NCBI RefSeq assembly: GCF_000430885.1
Contig: NZ_AUMW01000013.1
Location: 57,069-121,068, forward strand
DNA: 64,000 nt
Reading direction: 5' to 3'
Source of the DNA: Desulfotruncus alcoholivorax DSM 16058
GTDB lineage: Bacteria; Bacillota; Desulfotomaculia; Desulfotomaculales; Desulfallaceae
Under the pieces are notes generated by a model. The model saw only the letters and a program-made list of their open reading frames with translations. It made no database searches and had not been told where the DNA came from. Each line of letters starts with the position of its first letter. The first letter of the stretch is position 1. The position numbers and the translations under genes were made by a program. Of this stretch, positions 53,288-62,930 are shown piece by piece.

Positions 53288-54223
53288 CTATTTGCCATTG
53301 ATAGTCAACACTTTACTAGTGCTAATTCCATAACTATTGGTTGCCACTATAGTTATGGAATTATTACCTTGAGATAAGTCTACCGTAGACTGAAACTTAC
53401 CTGTTTTATCTATAGTGGTCTGGTAAACATGGCTTTTCATTTTGGTGCTAGCATTGGATCCGTTTAGGAATACCTGTACCAGGTTGCCCGGTTGAGTTAT
53501 ACCTTGAACTGTTACCTGATTGGTTTTGATCGCGCCGGAGTTGTATTGGGGTACTGTTCATTGAATAGTGGGTGGCGGCGGGTTGAAAGTAATAATTTTA
53601 GTTTGGGTGTATTGCATATTGTTGTGTTCTACTACAAAATCAAACTTGTTTTTGCCTGGCTTTAAATATTCATATAACAGGAAACTACCGTCCTGGTCTA
53701 CCAACGCTTTTACCCCGTTAATATAAATAACGCTGTTGGGTAAAGTAATCCCACTTAATTTTACCTGGGGTGAGCTAACAGTAGATGGAGTAAGAATATT
53801 TATCGACAATGGTTGGCTGTAATTTATTGTTCTGGTCTCGTGGGCTAGCAGTAAATCATTGTTACCGTAGTATTTTAAATCTATCTGGTTGGGACCGGGT
53901 TGTAACGTAATTGTTTGCTTGTAATTGCCTTTGGCATCAGTATTTACGGTAATATTGTTGATCATTAGTTTATTGCCGGCTGGGATGGTACCCTGGGCGG
54001 TAATACTGTTGTTTGCTGATATGTTTGGTAAATTAACAGGTATGCTGGTCGGTGCCAGACTAGTTTGTGTTATTTTATTTGAGATTGGCGGCTTGGCTGA
54101 TTGTGTGCCGTTAGCAGTCGGAGTGGGAAGATTATTGATTTTATGCGTATTGGCGTTGGCGCACCCCGCTAGCAGAAAAATAACTGTAATAATACCCAAA
54201 ATAAATTTATTTCGATTAACCAA
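53288..54223 (-). CDS. lipoprotein with Ig-like/PEGA-type repeats, interrupted by in-frame TGA
   Basis: Start TTG 54223 with AAAGGAGG 8 bases upstream; lipobox FLLAGCAN. Threonine/asparagine-rich linker, then three related beta-rich repeats of about 80 residues (for example GTIPAGNKLMINNITVNTDA, PSTVSSPQVKLSGITLPNSV). A TGA at 53558-53560 follows PPPPTIQ, but the same frame stays open for 89 codons more and encodes a further repeat (TVQGITQPGNLVQVFLNGSN ... VDLSQGNNSITIVATNSYGI), ending TAG 53288. So the protein is either truncated to about 221 residues or the TGA is a recent mutation of TGG/CGA or an error. Extracellular, function unknown. Confidence 0.7.
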
Positions 54224-54352
54224 ATTAAGTCCTCCTTTGTATTTAAACGCACCACCAGGATATTTGTTTGATTCAGCTTTCCATGTTACCACCACCCTGC
54301 TTTATTCCTTTCTAATTGTAAGTCCCAAAAATTAAAATATGATTAAATTTTT

Positions 54353-54392
54353 TTCTAATCTTATTTTAATGTAACTCTAATAATTATCTAAA
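54353..54392 (+). promoter_or_regulatory. tandem heptamer response-regulator box before lipoprotein/ABC operon
   Basis: TTCTAAT (54353), TTTTAAT (54364), CTCTAAT (54375) and ATCTAAA (54386), exact 11-bp period. Units one and two are identical to those at 34101 and 34112 in the promoter of the second two-component system. Confidence 0.68.
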
Positions 54393-54540
54393 TCTTCGTG
54401 GTTAAAGTATGGATAGATGCTAAAAAGACAGAAATAGCAAGGGAGGGGTTTTGTTTGTTTCAATAGGCTTTAAATTGTTTTGCTAGTAAATCCTTTAAAT
54501 TTGAGCTTGATGTAAATTTTAAAATTTCGGAGGTCTTAGA

Positions 54541-55203
54541 ATGGCTAAATTAAACAAATTCTGGCTGCTAACGCTAACCATAGCTGTTATAGTAGCCTTT
54601 GCTGCCGGCTGTGGTTCCGGCGGTTCGGTGCCCACACAAAATAACGCGGTTCCCCAGCAACAACAACAGCAACGGCAACCGCAGCAGCAGGCGGCAGCCT
54701 CGCAGGGCGTTGAGCAGCCGGTGGCACCGGAAAAGAACCCCCCCGGCGATATACCGGATACCCAGGTATTCGTCAATTACAGTCCGGCTTCGGGGATATA
54801 TAAAATAGACGTGCCTGAAGGCTGGGCGCGCACTGTTGCCGGTGATAATGCAACCTTTCAGGATAAGCTGGACGGTTTAAGTATTGAAATTACCAAAGCT
54901 GCCGGTCCCATTACCGAGCAAAGCGTGCTGAAGGACCAGGTGCCGGCACTGAAAAAAGCGGAACACGCGGTACAGGTGCAGAGCGTAAGTAATGTCAAGC
55001 TGGCCGGCGGTCCGGCTGTGCTGGTGGTATACACCTCTAATTCTCTGCCTGACCCGGTAACCGATAAGAAGGTACGACTGGAAAACAACCGCTACTTCTA
55101 CTATCAAAAGGGAAAGCTGGCTGTGTTAAACCTCTATGCTCCCCAGGGCGCCGACAATGTTGACCAATGGAAGCGTATTTCCGACAGCTTCAGGTGGCAA
55201 TAA
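54541..55203 (+). CDS. lipoprotein with PsbP-like domain
   Basis: 220 residues: lipobox AFAAGCGSG, glutamine-rich spacer (NAVPQQQQQQRQPQQQ), then a PsbP/DUF1795-like fold (SGIYKIDVPEGWARTVAGDN, FYYQKGKLAVLNLYAPQGAD, WKRISDSFRW). Such domains occur in secreted partner proteins of ABC exporters. CGGAGG precedes ATG 54541. Its stop overlaps the ATPase start (TAATG). Confidence 0.75.
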   Translation: MAKLNKFWLLTLTIAVIVAFAAGCGSGGSVPTQNNAVPQQQQQQRQPQQQAAASQGVEQPVAPEKNPPGDIPDTQVFVNYSPASGIYKIDVPEGWARTVAGDNATFQDKLDGLSIEITKAAGPITEQSVLKDQVPALKKAEHAVQVQSVSNVKLAGGPAVLVVYTSNSLPDPVTDKKVRLENNRYFYYQKGKLAVLNLYAPQGADNVDQWKRISDSFRWQ

Positions 55204-55865
55204 TGGATAAGGTTCTGGAGGCCTTTGACCTTTATCGTTTTTACCACGCCGGTGAAGAGGAAACCCTGGCTTTACGGGGGGTAAGCATTCATCTGGCGCC
55301 AGGAGAGCTGGTGGCGGTGATGGGGCCGTCCGGCAGCGGCAAATCCACACTGCTGGCCTGTCTGGCAGGACTTGACGAGCCAGACGGGGGCTATGTGCAG
55401 CTGCTGGGCCGGCGACTGACCCGCCGGCCCCAAACCGAGCGTGCGGCCATGCGGGCCAGGAAAATGGGTATTATGCTGCAGTCCGGTAATTTATTTGATC
55501 ACCTGACGGTGGAGGATAATATCCGTCTATCCATGCAGCTGGCCGGTAAAGTCAACCAGCAGCGCGTTGGTGAATTGCTGCAGTTGGTGGGGCTAAAGGA
55601 GCGCAGTCGAGCGCGCCCCGCGCAGCTCTCCGGCGGGGAGGCGGCCCGGGCGGCGCTGGCGGTGGCGCTGTCCAATACGCCGCCGGTGCTGCTGGCGGAT
55701 GAGCCCACCGGCGAAGTGGACGTGGAAACGGAGAAATATTTGCTGGCCCTGCTAGAGGATTATACAAAGGGCGGCGGCGCGGCGCTGGTAGCCACCCATA
55801 GCGCCAACCTGGCGGCCCGGGCCGGTCGCATCGTGCACCTGCTGGATGGGAGGACTACTGGATGA
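55203..55865 (+). CDS. ABC exporter ATPase 1 (MacB/LolD class)
   Basis: 220 residues: Walker A GPSGSGKST, Q-loop MLQSGNLFDHLTVEDN, signature LSGGEAARAALAVAL (Q replaced by E-A-A, a mild variant), Walker B VLLADEPTGEVDVET, ATHSANLA. ATG 55203 overlaps the previous stop. LolD-like ATPases work with FtsX-type permeases. Confidence 0.9.
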   Translation: MDKVLEAFDLYRFYHAGEEETLALRGVSIHLAPGELVAVMGPSGSGKSTLLACLAGLDEPDGGYVQLLGRRLTRRPQTERAAMRARKMGIMLQSGNLFDHLTVEDNIRLSMQLAGKVNQQRVGELLQLVGLKERSRARPAQLSGGEAARAALAVALSNTPPVLLADEPTGEVDVETEKYLLALLEDYTKGGGAALVATHSANLAARAGRIVHLLDGRTTG

Positions 55866-56524
55866 TTAGTGAGGTATTGGTACGTATGCAAAACCTTAGC
55901 CGCACCTATTGGCGAGGCAAGATGTCCGTGCAGGCTCTGGTTGATGCCACGGGTCTGGTCAGGCCCGGGGACCGCATTGCCCTTGTGGGCCCGTCGGGCA
56001 GCGGCAAATCGACATTGCTGCAGCTGATGGCCGGCCTGGATAAGCCAACTGATGGCGAAATTACCTGGCCGGTCCTGGATGAGTTATCCGGTCTGCTACC
56101 CCGACAGGTAAGTGTAGTTTTTCAAATGCCCAGCCTTTTGCCCCCCCTGTCGGTGCTGGAGAATGTAGAACTGCCAATGTTGCTGGGGGACGCAAGTGTC
56201 GAGGAGGCTCGCCAAACCGCCCGGGAAATGCTTGATATATTTAATTTGCATGAATTAGCCGATAAGCTGCCGGAGGAATTGTCCGGCGGTCAAGCGCAGC
56301 GGGTGGCGATGGCGCGGGCCCTGGCCTGCCGTCCTCAGCTGCTGCTGGCCGATGAACCTACGGGCCAGCTGGACCGGCACACCGCCCGGCATATGTTTGA
56401 TGTTTTATTTAATTTTTTACAGGGTTCTGGTACCGCCCTGGTGGTGGCCACCCATGACCCGGCCGTAGCCGAGCGCCTGGCTGTCAATTGGCGTATGCAG
56501 CACGGCGTATTGGAGGTCAGTTAA
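55862..56524 (+). CDS. ABC exporter ATPase 2 (MacB/LolD class)
   Basis: 220 residues: GPSGSGKST, VVFQMPSLLPPLSVLEN, LSGGQAQRVAMARALACR, LLLADEPTGQLDRHTA, VATHDPAVAERL. Overlaps ATPase 1 by 4 bases (ATGA). Two different ATPases with one permease suggest a heterodimeric motor. Confidence 0.92.
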   Translation: MISEVLVRMQNLSRTYWRGKMSVQALVDATGLVRPGDRIALVGPSGSGKSTLLQLMAGLDKPTDGEITWPVLDELSGLLPRQVSVVFQMPSLLPPLSVLENVELPMLLGDASVEEARQTAREMLDIFNLHELADKLPEELSGGQAQRVAMARALACRPQLLLADEPTGQLDRHTARHMFDVLFNFLQGSGTALVVATHDPAVAERLAVNWRMQHGVLEVS

Positions 56525-56526
56525 TA

Positions 56527-59187
56527 ATGTTTATTTTGTCCTGGATGAAAGGATTATTCACGTACCGGTCGAGCCGGTTGTGGTGTGCAATGGTAGGGGT
56601 GGCCCTGACCGTGGGCCTTTTGGCTTCCACAGGTACGTTTATTGCCTCGGGGGCCGCTTCCATGACCAAGCACGCGGTGGCCGGTGTGCCGGTGGATTGG
56701 CAGGTGCAGCTGGCCCCCGGAGCCAGTGTTGGCGCGGTGAAAAAGGCGGTGTCCCAAACCGTGTTCTATTCGGCGCTGGAACAGGTTGGTTATGCTGACG
56801 TGTCCGGCTTCACAGCGGCCACCGGCGGCACTGTACAGACTACCGGGCCAGGCAAGGTGCTGGGCATCAGCGACAGTTATATACGCTCTTTTCCCGCCGA
56901 ACTGCGCCGGCTGACGGGGGCGGCACAAGGGGTGCTAGTGGCCCAGCAAACCGCAGCCAACCTGCATGTCCAGGCAGGAGATACCGTGGTTATGCAGCGG
57001 ATCGGTCTGCCAGCAGCAAAGGTTAAGGTCGCGGGTGTGGTGGATTTACCCGATGCCGACGCGCTATTCCAGGCAGTTGGTGCCCCCCCCGGCGCCGCCC
57101 CCCAGGCACCGCCGGATAATGTAGTGCTGCTGCCGGCCCCGCTATGGCACAGCCTTTTTGATGGTCAAGCCGGTTTGCGTCCTGATACGGTGCGCACCCA
57201 GCTGCACGTCAAATTGGCACAGCCATTGCCATCTGCCCCCAGCGACGCTTACATTTATGTGCAGCGGCTGGCTAATAACCTGGAAGCCCGCCTGGCGGGC
57301 AGCGGCCTGGTGGGAGACAACCTGGCGGCCCGGCTGGCCGGCGTGCGGGAGGATGCCCTTTACGGGCGGGTGCTCTTCTTATTCCTGGGCTTGCCTGGTG
57401 TGCTGCTGGCGATGTGGCTGACCCTGGCCGTGACAGCGTCGGGGGCTGCGCGTCGACGCCGGGAACAAGCATTACTCAGGGTGCGTGGGGCTGCCATAGG
57501 TCAGATTATGGGCCTGGCTGTTCTGGAGGCGCTGGTTGTGGCTTTTGGCGGCGTGCTGCTGGGCACTGTGCTGGCCCTGGGCACCGATAAACTAATTTTG
57601 CCGGCCGGTGTACTTGTGCATAAGCAAATAATTACCTGGACGGTTGGAGCGGCCATTGCCGGGCTGGTGCTGGCTGCTGTGGCGGTACTATATCCTGCCT
57701 GGGTGCAGGCGCGTCACCTAGCGGTGCTGGCGGGCCGGGCCCCACTGGGGCGCGCAGGTGTCCCCTTGTGGCAGCGTGCGTATGTCGATTTAATTATCCT
57801 GGCTGCAGGTGCTGTGGAATTATGGCATACTGCCGGCACTGGCTATCAACTTGTGCTGGCACCGGAAGGGGTAGCCAGTGTTTCCGTGCACTACGAAGCC
57901 TTTTTAGCCCCGCTATGCCTGTGGCTGGGCGGTATGCTGCTGATCAGCCGTTTGGGAGAAGGCTTTTTAAAACATGGCCGGGGATGGCTGGCCAAGACAC
58001 TTAAGCCGGCAGCCCAAAAGCTCTCCGGATTGGTGGCCGCCTATCTGTGCCGCCAGCGGGGACTGGTAACACGGGGCATGGTGTTGGTGGCCCTGGCAGT
58101 ATCCTTTGCGGTATCCACTTCCGTTTTCAATACTACGTATAACGCGCAATCCCGGGTGGACGCGGAATTAACCAACGGTGCCGATGTAACGGTCACTGGT
58201 TCCACAACCGCCCCGGCCGGCAGTAGGCTGGCTGCGCTGCAGGCCCTCCCCGGTGTTGCCGCCGCGCAGTCTATGATACACCGGTTTGCTTATGTGGGCA
58301 GTGATTTGCAGGATATTTACGGTATTAATCCACTGCAGATCGGTAAAGTGACCTCTATATCCAACAGTTATTTCGGCGGGGGCAATGCCCGGGCGACCCT
58401 GGCGGCGCTGGCCCGGCAGCCCGACGGGGTGCTGGTTTCCGAAGAAACGGTGCGGGATTTTCAATTGCACCCGGGCGACCTCTTGAGGCTGCGTTTGCAG
58501 AACAGTCGGGATCACAGTTATCATCCAGTGACCTTCCACTTTGTGGGGGTGGTCCGGGAGTTTCCCACTGCGCCCAGGGATTCATTTTTGGTAGCTAATG
58601 CTTCTTATTTGGCCCGGGTCACGGGCAATGACGCCAGTGAAATAGTTTTAATGCGGTCGACCGGAAACCCTGCGGCGCTGGCGGCCCGGGCCCGACCTGT
58701 TGTTAGCTCTCTGGCCGGCGCCAGGGTGACTGATATCGGCTCGGCGCAGCGGTTAATCAGTTCCAATTTGACAGCAGTTAACTTAAGGGGACTAACGCGC
58801 CTGGAACTGGCTTTTGCCGTGCTGCTGGTGGCCGCGGCGACGGGGTTGATACTGGCGCTGGGGCTGTCTGAAAGACGGCGCACCCTGGCTCTGCTGGCGG
58901 CACTGGGAGCCAGGGGCCGGCAGTTGGGTGCTTTTATCTGGAGTGAAGGCCTGGTCATGCTGATCGGGGGAACTTTGCTGGGCACAGTGCTGGGCTTTGG
59001 TATTGCTCTGACTTTGGTAAAAGTTTTAACTGGTGTTTTCGATCCGCCGCCGGAGTTTATTACTGTACCATGGGGCTATCTGGGGCTGCTGCTGGCAGCG
59101 GCGGTAACATCCACTGCAGCGGCTGTGCTGGGCATCAAGACGGCAGCCGCCCGGCCGGCGTCACAAGAACTGCGCAATTTGCTGTGA
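56527..59187 (+). CDS. FtsX/MacB-type ABC permease, large
   Basis: 886 residues. N-terminal helix (LWCAMVGVALTVGLLASTGT), a large extracytoplasmic domain (about 50-280), three helices, a second extracytoplasmic domain after SFAVSTSVFNTTYNAQSRVD, and three C-terminal helices (LELAFAVLLVAAATGLILAL, GLVMLIGGTLLGTVLGFGIA). Two FtsX domains in one chain imply a complete pseudo-dimer. Probably a mechanotransmission pump removing antimicrobial peptides or lipids. GGAGG upstream; start ATG 56527, the ORF opens at 56488. GC content and codon use are higher than in neighbouring genes, suggesting transfer. Confidence 0.88.
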   Translation: MFILSWMKGLFTYRSSRLWCAMVGVALTVGLLASTGTFIASGAASMTKHAVAGVPVDWQVQLAPGASVGAVKKAVSQTVFYSALEQVGYADVSGFTAATGGTVQTTGPGKVLGISDSYIRSFPAELRRLTGAAQGVLVAQQTAANLHVQAGDTVVMQRIGLPAAKVKVAGVVDLPDADALFQAVGAPPGAAPQAPPDNVVLLPAPLWHSLFDGQAGLRPDTVRTQLHVKLAQPLPSAPSDAYIYVQRLANNLEARLAGSGLVGDNLAARLAGVREDALYGRVLFLFLGLPGVLLAMWLTLAVTASGAARRRREQALLRVRGAAIGQIMGLAVLEALVVAFGGVLLGTVLALGTDKLILPAGVLVHKQIITWTVGAAIAGLVLAAVAVLYPAWVQARHLAVLAGRAPLGRAGVPLWQRAYVDLIILAAGAVELWHTAGTGYQLVLAPEGVASVSVHYEAFLAPLCLWLGGMLLISRLGEGFLKHGRGWLAKTLKPAAQKLSGLVAAYLCRQRGLVTRGMVLVALAVSFAVSTSVFNTTYNAQSRVDAELTNGADVTVTGSTTAPAGSRLAALQALPGVAAAQSMIHRFAYVGSDLQDIYGINPLQIGKVTSISNSYFGGGNARATLAALARQPDGVLVSEETVRDFQLHPGDLLRLRLQNSRDHSYHPVTFHFVGVVREFPTAPRDSFLVANASYLARVTGNDASEIVLMRSTGNPAALAARARPVVSSLAGARVTDIGSAQRLISSNLTAVNLRGLTRLELAFAVLLVAAATGLILALGLSERRRTLALLAALGARGRQLGAFIWSEGLVMLIGGTLLGTVLGFGIALTLVKVLTGVFDPPPEFITVPWGYLGLLLAAAVTSTAAAVLGIKTAAARPASQELRNLL

Positions 59188-59286
59188 TACCAGTGTAACT
59201 GCAGTCTTCGAAGGTTGTTATATACAACAAAATTTGTGGTTTAAAGTTAAGTCTTAATTGTCACCCGCGAATGATTAGTTAAAACT

Positions 59287-59340
59287 ACCGGCGGAATGGC
59301 TCAGAACATTTCATGGTTGGGCCAACCTCCGCCGGTTGTT
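59287..59340 (+). terminator. terminator of ABC exporter operon
   Basis: ACCGGCGGA / TCCGCCGGT stem followed by TGTTTTAG, 100 bases past the permease stop. Confidence 0.75.
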
Positions 59341-59418
59341 TTAGTGGCAGCAATAGGTAGATTGTTCATATATTTAAAATTCGACTATTTTTTGCATTTT
59401 CCTCTTAAGCTACGTTAA

Positions 59419-59520
59419 TTATCGTACCCCCTCATCTCCATAATGCTTTCGCAGGTAGCCTATTAATCCTTTAAAATTAATATTATTTATTTCTTTTTCC
59501 ATCATAATTTTCTCTTTCAT
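59419..59520 (-). CDS. 33-residue ORF with strong ribosome site
   Basis: TTAGGAGG followed after 8 bases by ATG 59520, coding MKEKIMMEKEINNINFKGLI plus 13 residues ending YGDEGVR. It looks like the N-terminus of a longer regulator or sensor (charged helix, LRKHYGDEGV) cut off at TAA 59419. Either a short peptide or a 3'-truncated gene. Confidence 0.35.
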   Translation of the reverse strand: MKEKIMMEKEINNINFKGLIGYLRKHYGDEGVR

Positions 59521-59863
59521 TATTTTGGTACCTCCTAAGTGAACATTAGGACATACAAGCTTTGATAATGACATGTTCCTATGCAACTCTCATTGCATTA
59601 AGTTTTTTGTTTTTGAAAAACACCTGCTTATTGCCTTCGGGAACAATGTCGAATTGTCTAACATCCATAAAAAAATAATAAAAGGATCTTGCAAATTCCC
59701 GTAAGTTAAGTCTCATTCAAAACTAAATTTCAAAACCCATGGCATAAGAAAACAATATAAAACCACGTCAAGGAAGAATTCCTAGCAGGGCTATTTTAAT
59801 AGGCTTCACTAGCCAAGGGGAATAAGTATTCGCTGCGGCCGGTGTAATCCTGATAAATAATTT

Positions 59864-59978
59864 TGTCCTGGATGTGGGATAATTGTCCTGCATTCAGGAC
59901 GCTTTATCAAGGCATGCAATTTTATATAACGCTTGCATTATTGATGCTCTTTGGCTGGTAATGTCCCGAGTCCAGGAC
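59864..59978 (+). promoter_or_regulatory. upstream activator sites of the acyl-CoA ligase promoter
   Basis: Palindromes GTCCTGCATTCAGGAC (59885-59900) and GTCCCGAGTCCAGGAC (59963-59978), centres 78 bp apart, plus a half-site TGTCCTG (59864-59870). They lie 180-300 bp upstream of the sigma-54 promoter at 60161, the usual place for enhancer-binding-protein sites. Confidence 0.65.
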
Positions 59979-60160
59979 ATTTTTATGCCAATCTCAAGTT
60001 TTAAAAAGTTCGTATAAGAAAAAACCGCTTAATTTTGAATTGACGATTTTGGTGATAATATTTTGGTGATAACACTTGTTTGCTTAATAAATAATTAACT
60101 AAAGCAGAATCTATCTAAAGTAGTCATCTTTAGAGAAATTGCTATATTAGATAAAACAGC

Positions 60161-60176
60161 TGGCATAAACCTTGCG
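60161..60176 (+). promoter_or_regulatory. sigma-54 (-24/-12) promoter of acyl-CoA ligase gene
   Basis: TGGCATAAACCTTGCG: GG at 60162-60163 and GC at 60174-60175, ten bases between, near-perfect match to the consensus. Transcription start expected near 60187, leaving a 70-base leader. Confidence 0.85.
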
Positions 60177-60257
60177 TTAGGTTGTCTCAAACTAATTTTT
60201 TGAAAATTTTTAATTTGATTTATATAAAAAATATTAATTTAAATGTGGGAGGTTAAA

Positions 60258-61913
60258 ATGAATATTATAAAAGGCTGTCCATCAACATCAATGAACGACT
60301 ATCAGCTTAATACCACTACCATCATCAGACATGCTGCAAGGAATTTTCCTGAGCGGGAAATAGTCTACCGTACTTCACAGGGAATCTTTCGCTATAACTA
60401 CGCAGAAGCCTACGAAAGGATCCAAAGGATGGCCAACGCCCTGGGCAAGATTGGGGTCAGCGCCGGGGACAGAGTTGGTGTACTTGACTGGAATAGCCAC
60501 CGGTTTTACGAACTATATTTTTCGATTCCCGGTACCGGAGCAGTGTTACTGCAGATGAATCTACGCATAACACCGGAAGATCTGATTTACGTGACTAACC
60601 ATAGTGAGGCCAAAATTGTTTTTGTGGATGAATCCCTTTTACCGGTGGCGGAAGCTATCGCCCCAAGCCTTAAAACAGTACAGGGTTACGTGATCATGAC
60701 AGATAAAAATTTAGCCGAAATAGATACAAAATTAAATCCTGTATATAGTTATGAGGATCTGTTAAAAGAAGCAGACCCGAATTATGATTGGCCCATGATT
60801 GATGAAACCGCCGCCTACAGCGCCTGCTACACCACCGGGACCACCGGAAAACCCAAAGGTGTGTATTATTCCCATCGTTGCATTTACTTGCACGCTATAG
60901 AAGCAATTTGTTATCTAAGCATGTCATGGAAGGATTCTTATATGCAAATTGTACCTATGTTTCATGCTCAGGGCTGGGGATTTTTCTTCTCGGCTACATT
61001 CATAGGGGCTAAGATTATCTTACCGGGGCGCTTTATGGTAGAGAATTTAGGGCCGCTGGTCGATTTGATGATTAAGGAAAAGGTTACAGTAGGTTGTGGA
61101 GCCCCCGCCATTTTTATGCCAATGCTAAATTACATCAGAACACTTGAAGAAAAGCCTGATTTCAGTGGTGCCAGATTCGCATCCGGGGCCACGGAGCCAC
61201 CCCTGGCTATGATCAGGGGTTGGAAGGAACTTACCGGCGCTGATATTATTCATGCCTATGGTTCTACTGAAACCACTCCGCTGGCAACCTTTAACCTGGT
61301 TAAACCAGATTGGAAAGATAAATTATCTGAGGAGGAAATATGGGACCTGAAGCGCAAGCAAGGACTACCGGTAACAGGGCTGGATATCAAAATTGTAGAC
61401 CCTGAAGGCAATGAACTGCCCAGGGACGGTAAATCCTCCGGTGAAATATTAATAAGGGGCCCCTGGATTACCGGTAGTTATTATAATGATCCGCGGACGC
61501 AGGAGTGTTTCCTGGACGGTTACTGGAAAAGCGGAGATGCCGGAACCATCGACCCTAATGGTTTTCTTAAAATAACTGATCGGGTGAAAGACCTGATCAA
61601 GAGCGGCGGTGAATGGATTTCTTCCGTTGATTTGGAAAACACCATCATGGGCCATCCAAAGGTACTCGAGGCAACCGTTACGGGTGTCTATCATCCCAAG
61701 TGGGAGGAACGGCCCCTTGCTTTTGTGGTTTTAAGAAATGAATTTAAGGGCCAGGTTACCAAGGATGAGATCATTGACTTTATATCGCTCAAGTTCGCCA
61801 AATGGCAGTTACCGGATGATGTAGTTTTTATTGATGAAATACCCAAAACAAGCGTGGGTAAATTCAAAAAATCGGTCTTGCGAGAACAGTATAAAGACTA
61901 TTTAACAAAATAA
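60258..61913 (+). CDS. medium/long-chain fatty-acyl-CoA ligase
   Basis: 551 residues, full-length AMP-forming ligase: P-loop YTTGTTGKPKGVYYSH, A5 HAYGSTETTP, hinge SGDAGTIDPNGFLKITDRVK, KSGGEWISSVDLEN and catalytic Lys in IPKTSVGKFKK. Converts carboxylic acids to CoA thioesters in the cytosol. ATG 60258 has GGGAGG 6-7 bases upstream. Single gene with its own sigma-54 promoter and palindromic sites; ends in a terminator at 61963. Confidence 0.9.
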   Translation: MNIIKGCPSTSMNDYQLNTTTIIRHAARNFPEREIVYRTSQGIFRYNYAEAYERIQRMANALGKIGVSAGDRVGVLDWNSHRFYELYFSIPGTGAVLLQMNLRITPEDLIYVTNHSEAKIVFVDESLLPVAEAIAPSLKTVQGYVIMTDKNLAEIDTKLNPVYSYEDLLKEADPNYDWPMIDETAAYSACYTTGTTGKPKGVYYSHRCIYLHAIEAICYLSMSWKDSYMQIVPMFHAQGWGFFFSATFIGAKIILPGRFMVENLGPLVDLMIKEKVTVGCGAPAIFMPMLNYIRTLEEKPDFSGARFASGATEPPLAMIRGWKELTGADIIHAYGSTETTPLATFNLVKPDWKDKLSEEEIWDLKRKQGLPVTGLDIKIVDPEGNELPRDGKSSGEILIRGPWITGSYYNDPRTQECFLDGYWKSGDAGTIDPNGFLKITDRVKDLIKSGGEWISSVDLENTIMGHPKVLEATVTGVYHPKWEERPLAFVVLRNEFKGQVTKDEIIDFISLKFAKWQLPDDVVFIDEIPKTSVGKFKKSVLREQYKDYLTK

Positions 61914-61962
61914 TAAGATACGGCTTTAATAGCTTTCAATAACAAAACGGTGGCAGCCTCTA

Positions 61963-62011
61963 TGGGGAGATTCTGAAAGACCGGCAAGGCTTTCCAGAAT
62001 CCCCTTGTTTT
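61963..62011 (+). terminator. terminator of acyl-CoA ligase gene
   Basis: GGGGAGATTCTGAAAG / CTTTCCAGAATCCCC long stem, one bulge, followed by TTGTTTTT. Confidence 0.85.
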
Positions 62012-62110
62012 TATTCATGCAAAAAGTTAACCGATCGGTGAGGTCGGTTGGCCAGGTATAGTAGTTAACAGGGCCATTATGGTCTGTCTAAACAAAGAAA
62101 ATCATATTCC

Positions 62111-62442
62111 CTATGACCGTCTTTCAAGGTCAGCAAAGACATCTTCGGTATTCCGGCCAGTTGTGGCGAGATGAATAGAATTTTGAGTGCTTGAGTTTTG
62201 ATTTCTTAAAAATTCTTTCAGCCAATTGCAAACCAAAATCATAATAGCAAAATGTGCTTTTCCCATACTAATGGCGTATTCATTACCATTTGGAACAGCA
62301 ATAAGCATTACTGCGAAATAGCTTTTGTTAGTGGGAGGACTCTCTAAATTAATAAAAGAAGAGTATAAATTAATCCACTCTATTTCTGCATCATCTCATC
62401 TCGCTTAGTTGGGTCAACTTTGAAAATATTATAATTTGGCAT
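62111..62442 (-). pseudogene. small unknown gene broken by a frameshift
   Basis: AGGAGG at 62449-62454 and ATG 62442 open MPNYNIFKVDPTKRDEMMQK, then TAG. The adjacent frame continues without stop as EIEWINLYSSFINLESPPTN ... KEFLRNQ ... TGRNTEDVFADLERRS to TAG 62111. One missing base near 62385 would join both into about 109 residues. Family not recognised; the joined protein has a hydrophobic middle (FAIMILVCNWL). Confidence 0.45.
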
Positions 62443-62930
62443 ATATATCCCTCCTAAATAGCGAGATTAACGTTAACGATCCTCATCATCGCGGAAGAAA
62501 TAGACGCGAAATGGATCATGGTATTAAGAGCGTATTTTGTGGCCTACTGCCCTATAATTCAATCAAGAACATTTCACCAACTTCCAAATTATAGACATTA
62601 GTTAAATATATGGATGATGAGAACCAAAAACGTTCGCATACATAATCAAAACTCCTTTGTCGGCATAGTAGTTTTTTTGATTCTTTTTAAAAGAAATCAG
62701 ATTTCTTATGTCTTATATTATTATAGAAAGTCTTCGTTTCAGGATAGACCGTTATTTGCAGCTGGCCGTTACCGGGGTAAGGTCAGCAGAGATGGCCCAT
62801 AAAATTAGGTTCTTTCAATAAAACAAGATGGAACCATAACAATATACCCGCTAGACTTGAAAAAAATAAGCAAGTAAACTACTACCCGATTAATAAACAT
62901 AATGAATTTCTACGGTTACAAAAACAACAA
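62443..62930. other. intergenic region without recognised feature
   Basis: AT-rich, only short unsupported ORFs. No repeats or promoter that I would defend. Confidence 0.35.

Noticed and set aside
62614..62802. 62-residue forward ORF
   Set aside because: No ribosome site, no domain; AT-rich chance frame.
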